Source of the DNA: Geomonas anaerohicana
GTDB taxonomy: Bacteria > Desulfobacterota > Desulfuromonadia > Geobacterales > Geobacteraceae
NCBI RefSeq assembly: GCF_016458305.1
Contig: NZ_JAEMHL010000012.1
Coordinates: 1 to 64,000, forward strand
Direction: 5' to 3'
DNA: 64,000 nucleotides
Made by a program: the position numbers and the translations under genes
The notes under the pieces: generated by a model
Databases searched by the model: none
What the model was told of the DNA's origin: nothing
What the model saw: the letters and a program-made list of their open reading frames with translations, nothing else
Shown here: piece by piece, positions 51,468-59,618 of the stretch
How positions within the stretch are numbered: the first letter of the stretch is position 1
How the letters are laid out: every line of letters starts with the position of its first letter

Positions 51468-52667
51468 TCAACGCGTAAAAACATTCCTGAACTGTCTAGC
51501 CATCTTTTCAACGCTGAATGAGTTTATAACCCTGCGAGCATTGTTACTCCTTTCACGCCAGGGGGCCGGTTCACTGGCAAATTCAGCGAGCGCAGCGGTG
51601 ACGTGCATCGGCGAGGCAGGAGGGATCAAGACACCGCAGTTTGAGTCTATGAACTCTGGAATCGCTCCAACGGATGTAGCAAGCACGGGGACATCTACTG
51701 CCATCGCTTCGCCCAGAGTCAAACCGAACCCTTCGAAGTCTCGAGTTAATACAACAAGAAGGTCCAACTGGGAGATGAGCGACTTAGGATCACCGTTCAA
51801 GAAGCCCGTGAAATGTATTCGATCTATGATCCCCAATGTTGCCGCTAAAGAGCGGAGTCGTTCCACTTCGGTGTCGGCTCCGCCGCCGATTATGACTACT
51901 GCCATTTTGTCTCTTAAAGCGGGAGGGACATCAGCAAAGCCCTTGATAAGATCTTCTTGCCCCTTATACTGCTCGACACGCCCCACCATTCCAATGAGAA
52001 ATTCGGCATCAATGCCATACGCCCTGCGCAGATTGATATCCGAATCAGTATTGGCGTTACTCGCAAGGGAGACGCTATTGTAGATAACTTGTATGGCAGC
52101 TTCGCGACTGGCAATTCTGCGATGACGGATCAAAGTTTCCCGAGTAGCCTTAGAAACAGCCACAATATCGGTACACGCTCTGGCCACAGCATGGTCTACA
52201 GCCCGCTCAAAGCCCCCCCATAACCTTCTAGGCGGATCGGCGGCATGATGCACAAGAAGAGTGCGTCTTTTAATGCGAAGATTTCTTGCTGCAATTATCG
52301 ATGCGAGAACTCCCCAACCGCCTGGATAGCCCCCGTTGTCGGCCAACAGAACATCGTAAGATTTATCACGCAGGAGCTTCTTAGCCTGGAGATATTGAAG
52401 GCAGAAAAAGAAGGGAAAAAATGGATACAATAAAAACCTAAGCGGTTTGGGTAACTTTCTTTTGACACAGTCGTAGGCAACCGAATCATAGGTCACAATA
52501 CACGCCCGACCGGTAGACTGCTCGGTAATAAGACCTAAGCCTTTATGTTCACGGTTGCAGTAAATATCAAAAGAGTCCTCCGCCGCCTCCCAACCCGTAA
52601 TTAGATTGAGCAGGTGTGTGTCAACTCCCCCCTTCTCATACTGCTCTAAAAATACGGCTAACCTCAT
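51468..52667 (-). CDS. GT4-family glycosyltransferase
   Basis: A 399-residue GT-B enzyme. It starts LAVFLEQYEKGGVDTHLLNLI. The donor domain has IGMVGRVEQYKGQEDLIKGF, VVIIGGGADTEVERL and the acidic motif region FEGFGLTLGEAMAVDVPVLATSV. AT-rich gene. Substrate unknown. Confidence 0.88.
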   Translation of the reverse strand: MRLAVFLEQYEKGGVDTHLLNLITGWEAAEDSFDIYCNREHKGLGLITEQSTGRACIVTYDSVAYDCVKRKLPKPLRFLLYPFFPFFFCLQYLQAKKLLRDKSYDVLLADNGGYPGGWGVLASIIAARNLRIKRRTLLVHHAADPPRRLWGGFERAVDHAVARACTDIVAVSKATRETLIRHRRIASREAAIQVIYNSVSLASNANTDSDINLRRAYGIDAEFLIGMVGRVEQYKGQEDLIKGFADVPPALRDKMAVVIIGGGADTEVERLRSLAATLGIIDRIHFTGFLNGDPKSLISQLDLLVVLTRDFEGFGLTLGEAMAVDVPVLATSVGAIPEFIDSNCGVLIPPASPMHVTAALAEFASEPAPWRERSNNARRVINSFSVEKMARQFRNVFTR

Positions 52668-52713
52668 TATTTCTCCTAAGCAATAGCAACCTTGTACCGC
52701 TCACTTATCCAGG

Positions 52714-53259
52714 TCATTGAACGCCGTGCGTCGCGCGTATTTTTTTGGCCGGCACTCCCCCCCACAGCTCATTGGCCGGGATCTTTTTTGTCACGACAGC
52801 CCCTGCGGCGACCACCGAATCACTCCCGACTTCAGCCCCCGGTGTGAGTACTGCACGTGCTCCTATCCAGACTCCATTGCCAACAATCACGGGCAGGGCC
52901 ACGTCGCCTTCTTCAGTGTGATTGACATTTTCAAAGCAGCAAAAAGGACCGATCTGACAATGATCACCAATTATGGTAGTGGCCGTACCTTCAAACCTGC
53001 ATCCCATGTTTATGAAAATACCGTTGCCAAACCTGATGTGGCGCAGGTCCGAGCACCAAAGCGGAGAGCGGATATACGCATTGAAAATATCAATCTTCGC
53101 CCCCCCGAGCCTGAGAAAAACATTGCGCAAAGGTGAAAGAGTTAAAAGATCCGGGACAAGATTAAATAAAAACAAAAAAAATCTAGGCCTAAAGCACATC
53201 AGATCATAAGACACCATACCCGGGACACGATTAGTTAAATATCTTAGTATTCTTCCCAC
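52714..53259 (-). CDS. left-handed beta-helix acyltransferase
   Basis: A 181-residue hexapeptide-repeat acetyltransferase of the WcaF/maltose-acetyltransferase type. Repeats are visible from about residue 65, including VIVGNGVWIGARAVLTPGAE and GSDSVVAAGAVVTKKIP. It likely O-acetylates a sugar in the polysaccharide. Confidence 0.86.
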   Translation of the reverse strand: MGRILRYLTNRVPGMVSYDLMCFRPRFFLFLFNLVPDLLTLSPLRNVFLRLGGAKIDIFNAYIRSPLWCSDLRHIRFGNGIFINMGCRFEGTATTIIGDHCQIGPFCCFENVNHTEEGDVALPVIVGNGVWIGARAVLTPGAEVGSDSVVAAGAVVTKKIPANELWGGVPAKKIRATHGVQ

Positions 53260-53277
53260 AAGAACTCCATTTCGGTT

Positions 53278-54861
53278 TTACCTGCCTAGCCGTGATAGCA
53301 AGTTCAGATCTACGTCTTTACGGGAGAGGCCGGCAATCGCCGGCAAAAGATAGACAAGAACGAGCAACAGTACACAGTACGCCAACCCGGAGCCGACAAA
53401 AGCAATACCATTTGCGACGACATCGTGGCTCAACTCTGCAAAAAAACGCTTCAAAATCTCGTCTGCGAGCAGCGATACCGCCTGCGCGGCCAGATAAACC
53501 AGTGGGATCATGCAGAACTGAAACCCCAGCCACTTCAGGTAGGAAATCTTAAGGTAGCGAGTGTTACAGAATAACTGAATATTGGTCGCAAAAAGCTGCA
53601 CTACTACCATCTTTAAAGCCAACCCGCCCGCGCCGAGTCCCAAGCCCGGTACAGCATAGGTCGCTGGAGCGAGGAGAAAATAGGTGATTGGCACACTGCC
53701 GACAAGCATGGATAGGCCGATCTTGGAATAGAGGCGGGTTTGGCCGGTAGCCATTAGCAAAGCACCACTTAGCTGGCCAAAAGTCTGATGTATCGGGTAC
53801 AGTGCCATTATTGCTATTGGGAGCACTGCTCCTTTAAATTTTTCACCCCCAACTAGCTTAATAATGGTCGCACTTTGGGCCGACATAAAACAACTAATCA
53901 TTGCTGCGATAAACAAGAACAATTTAATCCTTTCAAACAGCCGGACCAGCCGCTCCATATTCCTTTCCTCATGGGCAAAGGCAAACTCACGTGTCAACAA
54001 TGGCGTCATGGCGCTGGTGAAAACGAAGGCGATGGCACCTAGGCGATCCGAAAGCCCGAAATAGCCTTGCTGCACCGATCCACCGATCAATTGCAGAAAC
54101 CAGCGGTCGAAATAAAGGAACAGGAATCCGCCGGCCATGAGGATGGTCAGCGGCTTCGCATAATGCCAGGCGAAAGACCAGTAGTCCCGAATCTCGCTCC
54201 GCGTGAATCGCCATACCGCGAGGGTCCGTTCCGAGCACGCGCTCTGCTTCCTGAGCCAGAGGGCGGAGAGCAAAACACTGAGAGCCACAACCGCAACCTG
54301 ACCGAAGAAATAGCTATGCAGGTTCATAACCCCCGCAAAGACGAGCCCAAGTAAAATTGCAGCCTTCAACAAGTTTTGTAACAACCTTATCCGCTCCAAG
54401 CCGACAGTGAGCGACTTTCCGTCAGCCAGGAAGACCAGCAACTGGTAGAGGAACACTACTAGGGTGAACAGCAACGCCTCCCATAGGAAGGGCACGTCGA
54501 TCCCAGGCCAGAGCAACGAGTGGGTCCCCGTCAGAATGGTTCCAGCTATGAATACCGCAAAGAGCGCTGCAGCAATCAGCGAGAAGTGCAGTGTCACACC
54601 CGAGGCTACGTCGGTGTCTTCCTTATGCCCCTTGCGCGAAACCCAGTTGAAGAAGGCGACCGGCACCTGGAGCGTTAGGGTATCAAAGATGAGCTTGAAG
54701 TTGTTGGTGATGAACTCGAACTTGCCGAAATTCTCCGGCCCCAGTGCACGCGGGACGAAAGCCATAGTGATAAGCCCAAGCAGTACCGCCGCGACATTGC
54801 TGAATAGTTTAAACTTAAATCTGGACTGAAGAGATGTCTCGCTCACGCTATCCCTATGCAT
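53278..54861 (-). CDS. Wzx-type polysaccharide flippase
   Basis: A 527-residue MATE/MOP-superfamily membrane protein with about 14 helices. It flips lipid-linked oligosaccharide units across the inner membrane. The amino end ALGPENFGKFEFITNNF and the many Gly/Pro-containing helices fit the polysaccharide-transport family. It overlaps the LIC12162-family gene by 8 bases. Confidence 0.87.
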   Translation of the reverse strand: MHRDSVSETSLQSRFKFKLFSNVAAVLLGLITMAFVPRALGPENFGKFEFITNNFKLIFDTLTLQVPVAFFNWVSRKGHKEDTDVASGVTLHFSLIAAALFAVFIAGTILTGTHSLLWPGIDVPFLWEALLFTLVVFLYQLLVFLADGKSLTVGLERIRLLQNLLKAAILLGLVFAGVMNLHSYFFGQVAVVALSVLLSALWLRKQSACSERTLAVWRFTRSEIRDYWSFAWHYAKPLTILMAGGFLFLYFDRWFLQLIGGSVQQGYFGLSDRLGAIAFVFTSAMTPLLTREFAFAHEERNMERLVRLFERIKLFLFIAAMISCFMSAQSATIIKLVGGEKFKGAVLPIAIMALYPIHQTFGQLSGALLMATGQTRLYSKIGLSMLVGSVPITYFLLAPATYAVPGLGLGAGGLALKMVVVQLFATNIQLFCNTRYLKISYLKWLGFQFCMIPLVYLAAQAVSLLADEILKRFFAELSHDVVANGIAFVGSGLAYCVLLLVLVYLLPAIAGLSRKDVDLNLLSRLGR

Positions 54862-56680
54862 TCATCTTGGTGGCCACATTGAAGAAGGAAAGGAACTCGC
54901 GGCTCCAGGCGCCGACGGCGTCCGACGCGGTTCTGCCGTAGGCGCTGCAGAACTCCTGACGTGCCCGCTGTCGCTCAGGTTGGTTCCACCAACTTTCCAC
55001 GTCATCGTAGACTTTGTTCACCACACGAGCTGCCTGATGCGGCGTGTCGTGTAGGATCCCAACCTTCCGCAGCAGGTCAAGATGACGCTGTGCCTCGTCC
55101 CCAACCGCGTACGTCTCCCGATTGAAGAACATGACCGTTGGCTTGTCTGCCGAAAGGGCCTCTATGTACGTCGTGGAAACATGGTCAGCGACGAAGAGCC
55201 GACATGCTGCCAAACTCTCATAAAAGTTAGCACCGGTGCCTTCCTCCTCGATGCCCACCTCCGGAAAAGCATCGCACCAACGCTCCTTCAAGTCCCATCC
55301 CAGATTTTCCGCCAGCAACCTGACGGAAAGTTTGGCGCGCCTATCGTCGTCGAGCGCGGCACTGAAGGCATGCTGCCATGCTAGATAGTCATCAAAGTAC
55401 TCTGGTAAAAACGGGAACTGGACCAGATATCTAAAATTCGCAGTGGAGGCAATCATGATCCCGGTTTTACGGTTGTCCGCACCAATCTTCCTGCGCCCGG
55501 TGAGCTTTGCGGCAGGAAAGGGAGTCACGACTGGGCTGTCATCTTTGCGCCAGCCCCAGGAATAGTACCGGTCGCAGATGGCAACCTCGTGCTCCTGCGG
55601 TTTCAAGCATTTCGCTATGCCATAGTTACCGCCGTGCTGTGAGCCCAACAGCAAAGCTCCCTTTTCCGCACAAGCGCCGGCCCAGACCTTAAAGGCCTCG
55701 TCGTAGAAGTAGGCATTGGCGGAAAAGACCGCCTTGGGATTGGAAGGATATTGCAAAGCCTCGTCCCGCAGTTCCCCGAAGCCCTCCAGGAAACAGCGCG
55801 GGAGGTCGAGCGGAACCACCTCTTGCAGGAAAGCCCTGAAATCGTCACCTGCCGGTAGGTACGACGCCAAGCGTTCACGCAATGTGCTGTCAATCTGGCC
55901 GCAGGCCCCTCTGACCGGCTTTCTCCCGACCGGGCGGAACTTACCGCGCGTCTTCAAGAACAGCTGCAGTTCAACGTCCGGAGAGAAGTAAGAACTCTTG
56001 TACAGGATTCCCGGCTGGTCCTTGATGGCCGTGCACACCTTCTTAACCGCAAAGTTGGCAGCCTTCAACAAGAAGAGGCGTGGTGTGAGTTTCTCTTTTG
56101 ACGCCTGCTTAGCGGCCTGCGGTAAGTCCGGAGCCTCCACTGTTGGGAAGTCATGACCTAAAAAGGTGAAGACCCGGCTGTAAAGCTGCAGGTTGAACAG
56201 GTCGGTTTTGCAGAGATCGACTGCCTCCATTGTGTCGCGGGGGACAACAAAGGACCGCTCCGACAGGGCGATTGAGATCAGGTCCGGGTGTTGCGCAAAG
56301 ACGTCCTTAATGCGCACGAACCGGTCCAGGTTGGTATGCACGTAATAGAAAAGCCACGGTCCGATTACGATACGCCAAAAGCGGGGCGAGTGAGACGTGC
56401 CGTGGATCTCGTTAAGTGCGTTTGCCAGAGCCGGCAGCAAATCCTCGCAGATCTCGGATGCGCAGGCGTAGTAATGCTCAACTGCAGCCAGTGTTCGGTA
56501 GGGACTTGGCGCAACGGTAGCGTTGAGAGTCGCCCAGTGTTCTTTCCGGCTAAAGAGCCGGCACCACTCGCCCAGGAACAGCATCGGCTTTTCCGTGTCC
56601 CAGAAAGCTTCCAGCGCGGTCGTTGCCAAAAAGACCTGCGCAGTGGCTTTTATATTGAGATTAGCAACCTCGGCCAGCAC
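54854..56680 (-). CDS. LIC12162-family putative transferase
   Basis: A 608-residue protein. The N-terminal FLATTALEAFWDTEKPMLFLGEWCRLF is the family hallmark (TIGR04331-type). The C-terminal half contains a GT-B-like region with HVSTTYIEALSADKPTVMFFN. Family members occur in surface carbohydrate clusters, originally in Leptospira, and are proposed transferases without proven substrate. The start GTG shares its G with the stop TAG of the preceding coiled-coil gene, so the two are tightly coupled. Confidence 0.85.
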   Translation of the reverse strand: MLAEVANLNIKATAQVFLATTALEAFWDTEKPMLFLGEWCRLFSRKEHWATLNATVAPSPYRTLAAVEHYYACASEICEDLLPALANALNEIHGTSHSPRFWRIVIGPWLFYYVHTNLDRFVRIKDVFAQHPDLISIALSERSFVVPRDTMEAVDLCKTDLFNLQLYSRVFTFLGHDFPTVEAPDLPQAAKQASKEKLTPRLFLLKAANFAVKKVCTAIKDQPGILYKSSYFSPDVELQLFLKTRGKFRPVGRKPVRGACGQIDSTLRERLASYLPAGDDFRAFLQEVVPLDLPRCFLEGFGELRDEALQYPSNPKAVFSANAYFYDEAFKVWAGACAEKGALLLGSQHGGNYGIAKCLKPQEHEVAICDRYYSWGWRKDDSPVVTPFPAAKLTGRRKIGADNRKTGIMIASTANFRYLVQFPFLPEYFDDYLAWQHAFSAALDDDRRAKLSVRLLAENLGWDLKERWCDAFPEVGIEEEGTGANFYESLAACRLFVADHVSTTYIEALSADKPTVMFFNRETYAVGDEAQRHLDLLRKVGILHDTPHQAARVVNKVYDDVESWWNQPERQRARQEFCSAYGRTASDAVGAWSREFLSFFNVATKMNA

Positions 56681-57183
56681 TATCCCTTGTACTCCGTGTC
56701 GTCTTCTTTAACGCGATAAATGATGTGATGAGCATCTGTATCTGCACGGTGGGCAGTCAAATCAGCAGCGACAGCATCTATTTTCCCGGCAAGACTCGAT
56801 TCCACCCAGTCCAATTTTTCGGACACCATTTGGTGCCCCTCGACCACAAGATCCAGCTTATGTTGAAACTCCTCGCCTTGAATCCCGAGCCAGCGGTGGA
56901 AGTCTTCCGATTGGGATGCCAATTTCTGATCAAAGCTCTCAGACAGGGATGCCAACTTCTGATCAAAACTCTCAGACAGGGACGCCAATCCCGAGTCCAA
57001 CTTCTGATCGAACTTCTCGGACAAGGATGCCAATCCTGAGTCCAACTTCTGATCGAACTTCTCGGATAAGGATGCCAATCCTGAGTCCAACTTCTGATCT
57101 AAGTTTGTTGACAGCGGGCGGAGCTTGGTATCCAAAAGCCTTCCAACCATTTCCTCTATTCGTTGAAAATCTTTCTCATCCAT
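56680..57183 (-). CDS. coiled-coil protein with near-identical tandem repeats
   Basis: A 167-residue, mostly helical protein. Residues 29-73 hold three copies of DQKLDSGLASLSEKF-type units (15 residues each), then two shorter 11-residue units DQKLASLSESF (74-84) and DQKLASQSEDF (85-95). Continuous hendecad-like periodicity predicts a rod. Its stop overlaps the next gene by 1 base. No homologue is recognised. It may organise the neighbouring PseG and LIC12162 proteins (inference). Confidence 0.8.
   Translation of the reverse strand: MDEKDFQRIEEMVGRLLDTKLRPLSTNLDQKLDSGLASLSEKFDQKLDSGLASLSEKFDQKLDSGLASLSESFDQKLASLSESFDQKLASQSEDFHRWLGIQGEEFQHKLDLVVEGHQMVSEKLDWVESSLAGKIDAVAADLTAHRADTDAHHIIYRVKEDDTEYKG
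56899..57099 (-). repeat. in-frame 45-bp and 33-bp minisatellite inside the coiled-coil gene
   Basis: Three 45-base units with almost the same nucleotide sequence, followed by two 33-base units, all multiples of three. This pattern is prone to slippage, so repeat number may vary among strains without frameshift. Confidence 0.75.
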
Positions 57184-57234
57184 AGATGGTTGCTCTCCTT
57201 GAGCTGAATGCGAATACCGGCAGGGCTCGGTGCA

Positions 57235-58341
57235 TTACTGGTGAGAGATCTTAATCAACTGGTCGGCCAGAATAACAGACCCTGTCGAAGTGGCGTCTCC
57301 CATGAGAGAAAATGATTTTTGAATCATCTTCTGCATTGCCTCGGGAGAGGCCATCACGTTCCTTATCGCTGCCGCTACATCTGCTGCGCTGATGTCTTCA
57401 TACCACCCCAGGTTCAGAGTGGCGCCCCTATGACCGACGGCAGTGGTGGTCGCGGCCTGGTTGTCGGCGACGATGAGGGTGATGGAGGGGAGACCGAGAA
57501 AGCATCTCTCCCAGGTGGTGCTGCCGCCGGCACCGATGGCCAGATCGGCTGCGGCCATCATCTGGGCCATGTTGTTCACGTTGCAGTGGTACGAGACGCT
57601 AGGGAGCTCAGCACATAACTGCTGCAACTGCTCCCGGTGCGGATTGGCCCCACCGACAACGACATCGACCGCTATATCGTTGCGGCCTATCATCCGCCAC
57701 GCCTCCAGGGCCTTCGCGGTCTCGTTACTGGCATCGCCGCCGCCAAAGGTGATCAGGATGCGCTTCACGGAGCCGTCTCGCTCCCGCAAAGAGCGACGTG
57801 CCTGCACAAACTCATCACGTAACAAGGCATAACGAGGTCCGAGAAACTTGGTGCAATGCTCCGGCACGAGACCGTCGTAGCGTGATTCCATGTTCTCGTA
57901 GAGGTTCTGGTCGAGAAGCAGATCGCAGTCATGGCGGCGATTGGCGACATCGTCGATCACCATGATTTTCCCGACCAGCGGGCGCAAGGGCGTTTCCCAT
58001 GATTCGTCCACACCGTAATGGTCAATGACCAGCCAGTCGACGTCCTGCTCCTGCCGCAGGATCTCGGCCGTCCGGGCAATGTCCGCCGGTACATCCAGGG
58101 CAAAGGGGACATCAGGAGTAGGATTCTGCTCTACTGGAATGCAGAACACGGCATACCCCGCGGCCTCGACATTGGCGGAGATGTTCCCAGGAAGATCGCG
58201 GCTGATAAAAGAGACCGCACACCCGCGCTCGCGCAATGCGGCTGCCAGGGTGAGGCAGCGCATGACGTGGCCGGCACCTATGTCCACTGAGGAGTCAGCC
58301 CTGAAGACAACCTTCAAGGTTTTGCTCGATAGGCCGGACAT
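57235..58341 (-). CDS. pseG: UDP-2,4-diacetamido-2,4,6-trideoxy-altropyranose hydrolase (PseG)
   Basis: A 368-residue GT-B-fold hydrolase that removes UDP in the pseudaminic acid pathway. It starts KVVFRADSSVDIGAGHVMRCLTLA and contains GAGGSTTWERCFLGLPSITL, both typical of PseG. The ATG at 58341 follows GGAG and lies just after the stop of the regulator gene. The pseB, pseC, pseH and pseI genes are not in the window, so the pathway must be completed elsewhere, or the enzyme serves a related sugar. Confidence 0.85.
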   Translation of the reverse strand: MSGLSSKTLKVVFRADSSVDIGAGHVMRCLTLAAALRERGCAVSFISRDLPGNISANVEAAGYAVFCIPVEQNPTPDVPFALDVPADIARTAEILRQEQDVDWLVIDHYGVDESWETPLRPLVGKIMVIDDVANRRHDCDLLLDQNLYENMESRYDGLVPEHCTKFLGPRYALLRDEFVQARRSLRERDGSVKRILITFGGGDASNETAKALEAWRMIGRNDIAVDVVVGGANPHREQLQQLCAELPSVSYHCNVNNMAQMMAAADLAIGAGGSTTWERCFLGLPSITLIVADNQAATTTAVGHRGATLNLGWYEDISAADVAAAIRNVMASPEAMQKMIQKSFSLMGDATSTGSVILADQLIKISHQ

Positions 58342-58342
58342 C

Positions 58343-58948
58343 TCAGCTCCGCCCCGCCTGGTGGATCCGTTCGGGTTCCACTCCCATGCGCAGCAGTTCA
58401 TCGCGCAGTGCATCGCCGCGCTTCATGGAAGTGATCACGATGTTGTGGTTGCCGGACAAGAGACCGATCGCCGGAGTTACTACCGACTTGTCGAAGAACT
58501 TGCGCCCTGCCGCTTCGGCGTCCATCGCCACCGTCAATTCCATTCCCGCTTCTTTTAAGGAGAGATAGGCGATCTCGGCGACTTCGTCGATGCCGCAGAA
58601 GGCGACCTGCTTGACGCCGTGCGCCGACATGGACTTGAACAGCTTCAGGTAATCCTGACGGGCAACCGTGTAGAGGCCGGAGAAGTAGCTCAGGTGCTGA
58701 TAGGCAAGGCGACTTTTTTCGGCGAAGCCTTTGGGAGTGAGGAGGTAGGCGTAGCGATTTTTGGGGAAGTTGTTGACCCGGACGAACCCTTTGGCTACCA
58801 GGTTCTTCAGGTAGGAGTTGACCAGCCCCAAGGCGATGCCGAGACGTTTCGCCAGCTCGCGTTGCGAGAGCTGCTGATCACCGGAGATCTCCGAGAGAAG
58901 GAGAAAAGAGCGATAAGTATCTAAAACCTTTTCATCGTCACCGTTCAT
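58343..58948 (-). CDS. winged-helix EPS-cluster transcriptional regulator
   Basis: A 201-residue protein. The N-terminal half is a MarR-like winged helix (LSQRELAKRLGIALGLVNSYLKNLVAKGFV) typical of regulators that open exopolysaccharide clusters. The C-terminal half has a Rossmann-like look (QVAFCGIDEVAEIAYLSL, IVITSMKRGDAL) and may sense a nucleotide-type ligand. The ATG at 58948 lies right at the expected transcription start of the upstream promoter and has no ribosome site. First gene of the polysaccharide unit. Confidence 0.82.
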   Translation of the reverse strand: MNGDDEKVLDTYRSFLLLSEISGDQQLSQRELAKRLGIALGLVNSYLKNLVAKGFVRVNNFPKNRYAYLLTPKGFAEKSRLAYQHLSYFSGLYTVARQDYLKLFKSMSAHGVKQVAFCGIDEVAEIAYLSLKEAGMELTVAMDAEAAGRKFFDKSVVTPAIGLLSGNHNIVITSMKRGDALRDELLRMGVEPERIHQAGRS

Positions 58949-58955
58949 GAGCTGA

Positions 58956-58984
58956 ACAGTAGTACAAAGTAAAATTGTTGGCAA
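58956..58984 (-). promoter_or_regulatory. promoter of the polysaccharide unit
   Basis: Minus-strand -35 TTGCCA (58979-58984), 17-base spacer, -10 TACTGT (58956-58961). The predicted start point coincides with the ATG at 58948, suggesting a leaderless message. Confidence 0.5.
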
Positions 58985-59240
58985 GAGAAAATCAGATAAC
59001 CATAAGGAAACAGCAAAAACGGTGAACGGCCATGCAGTTCAACAGACCCTTCCTGTTTTGGGCCCGCGCCCGCTGCACCAACACGTGCCATCCCGAACCG
59101 AAAGGGCTCGTCCCGTAAAAGAAGAAGTTGCCCTAGGGAAAATGGGCGAATGGAAGGACAATCGCTCCGATCTCGGGGAAATCCCCTTGATTGAAAAATC
59201 TATCGTGGATTCGCAAACCTCGGTCCCAAATGGCTGGTTT
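58985..59240. other. intergenic stretch between promoter and repeat array
   Basis: About 255 bases left of the A-tract array. A C/G-rich region (59040-59110) and a pyrimidine-poor spacer were seen; no gene, terminator or known RNA was recognised. Confidence 0.4.
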
Positions 59241-59610
59241 AAAAAAAAATATGTCGTATTTCAAAAAAATCCGGCGCATTTCAAAAAAATAAGCCCGATC
59301 TGAGAAAAATATGTCGTATTTCAAAAAAATCCGGCGCATTTCAAAAAAATAAGCCCGATCTGAGAAAAATAGGTCCGGTTTCAAAAAAATAAGACCGATT
59401 TGGAATTTAAATCGTCAAATCTGAGCGAGATGCGTCGATTTAAAATTCAAATCGTCAATCCTGAGCGAGATGCGTCGAATTGAAATTCAAATCGTCGATC
59501 CTGAGCGAGATGCGTCGAATTGAAATTCAAATCGTCGATCCTGAGCGAGATTCGTTGAATTGAAATTCAAAACGTCGATCCTGAGCGAGATTCGTCGAAT
59601 CCCAAACCGC
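59241..59610. repeat. 370-bp array of 20-bp units with phased A-tracts
   Basis: The left part (59241-59400) consists of 20-base units each ending in A5-A9 then T, such as CCGGCGCATTTCAAAAAAAT, organised as 60-base higher-order units (59250-59309 matches 59310-59369 closely). The right part (59411-59610) has five 40-base units (core CTGAGCGAGATGCGTCGAAT) in the same 20-base register with shorter A-tracts. It contains no protein-coding signal and lies between two leftward genes. Confidence 0.8.
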
Positions 59611-59618
59611 ACGCGTCC

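Noticed and set aside
59133-59384. Leftward open frame through the A-tract array coding repeated FFSDRAYFFE-like units
   Set aside because: The frame stays open only because the repeat is a multiple of three. No ribosome site, no domain, and the DNA periodicity explains it better.
59241-59610. CRISPR array
   Set aside because: Units are contiguous without unique spacers, and no cas gene is near.
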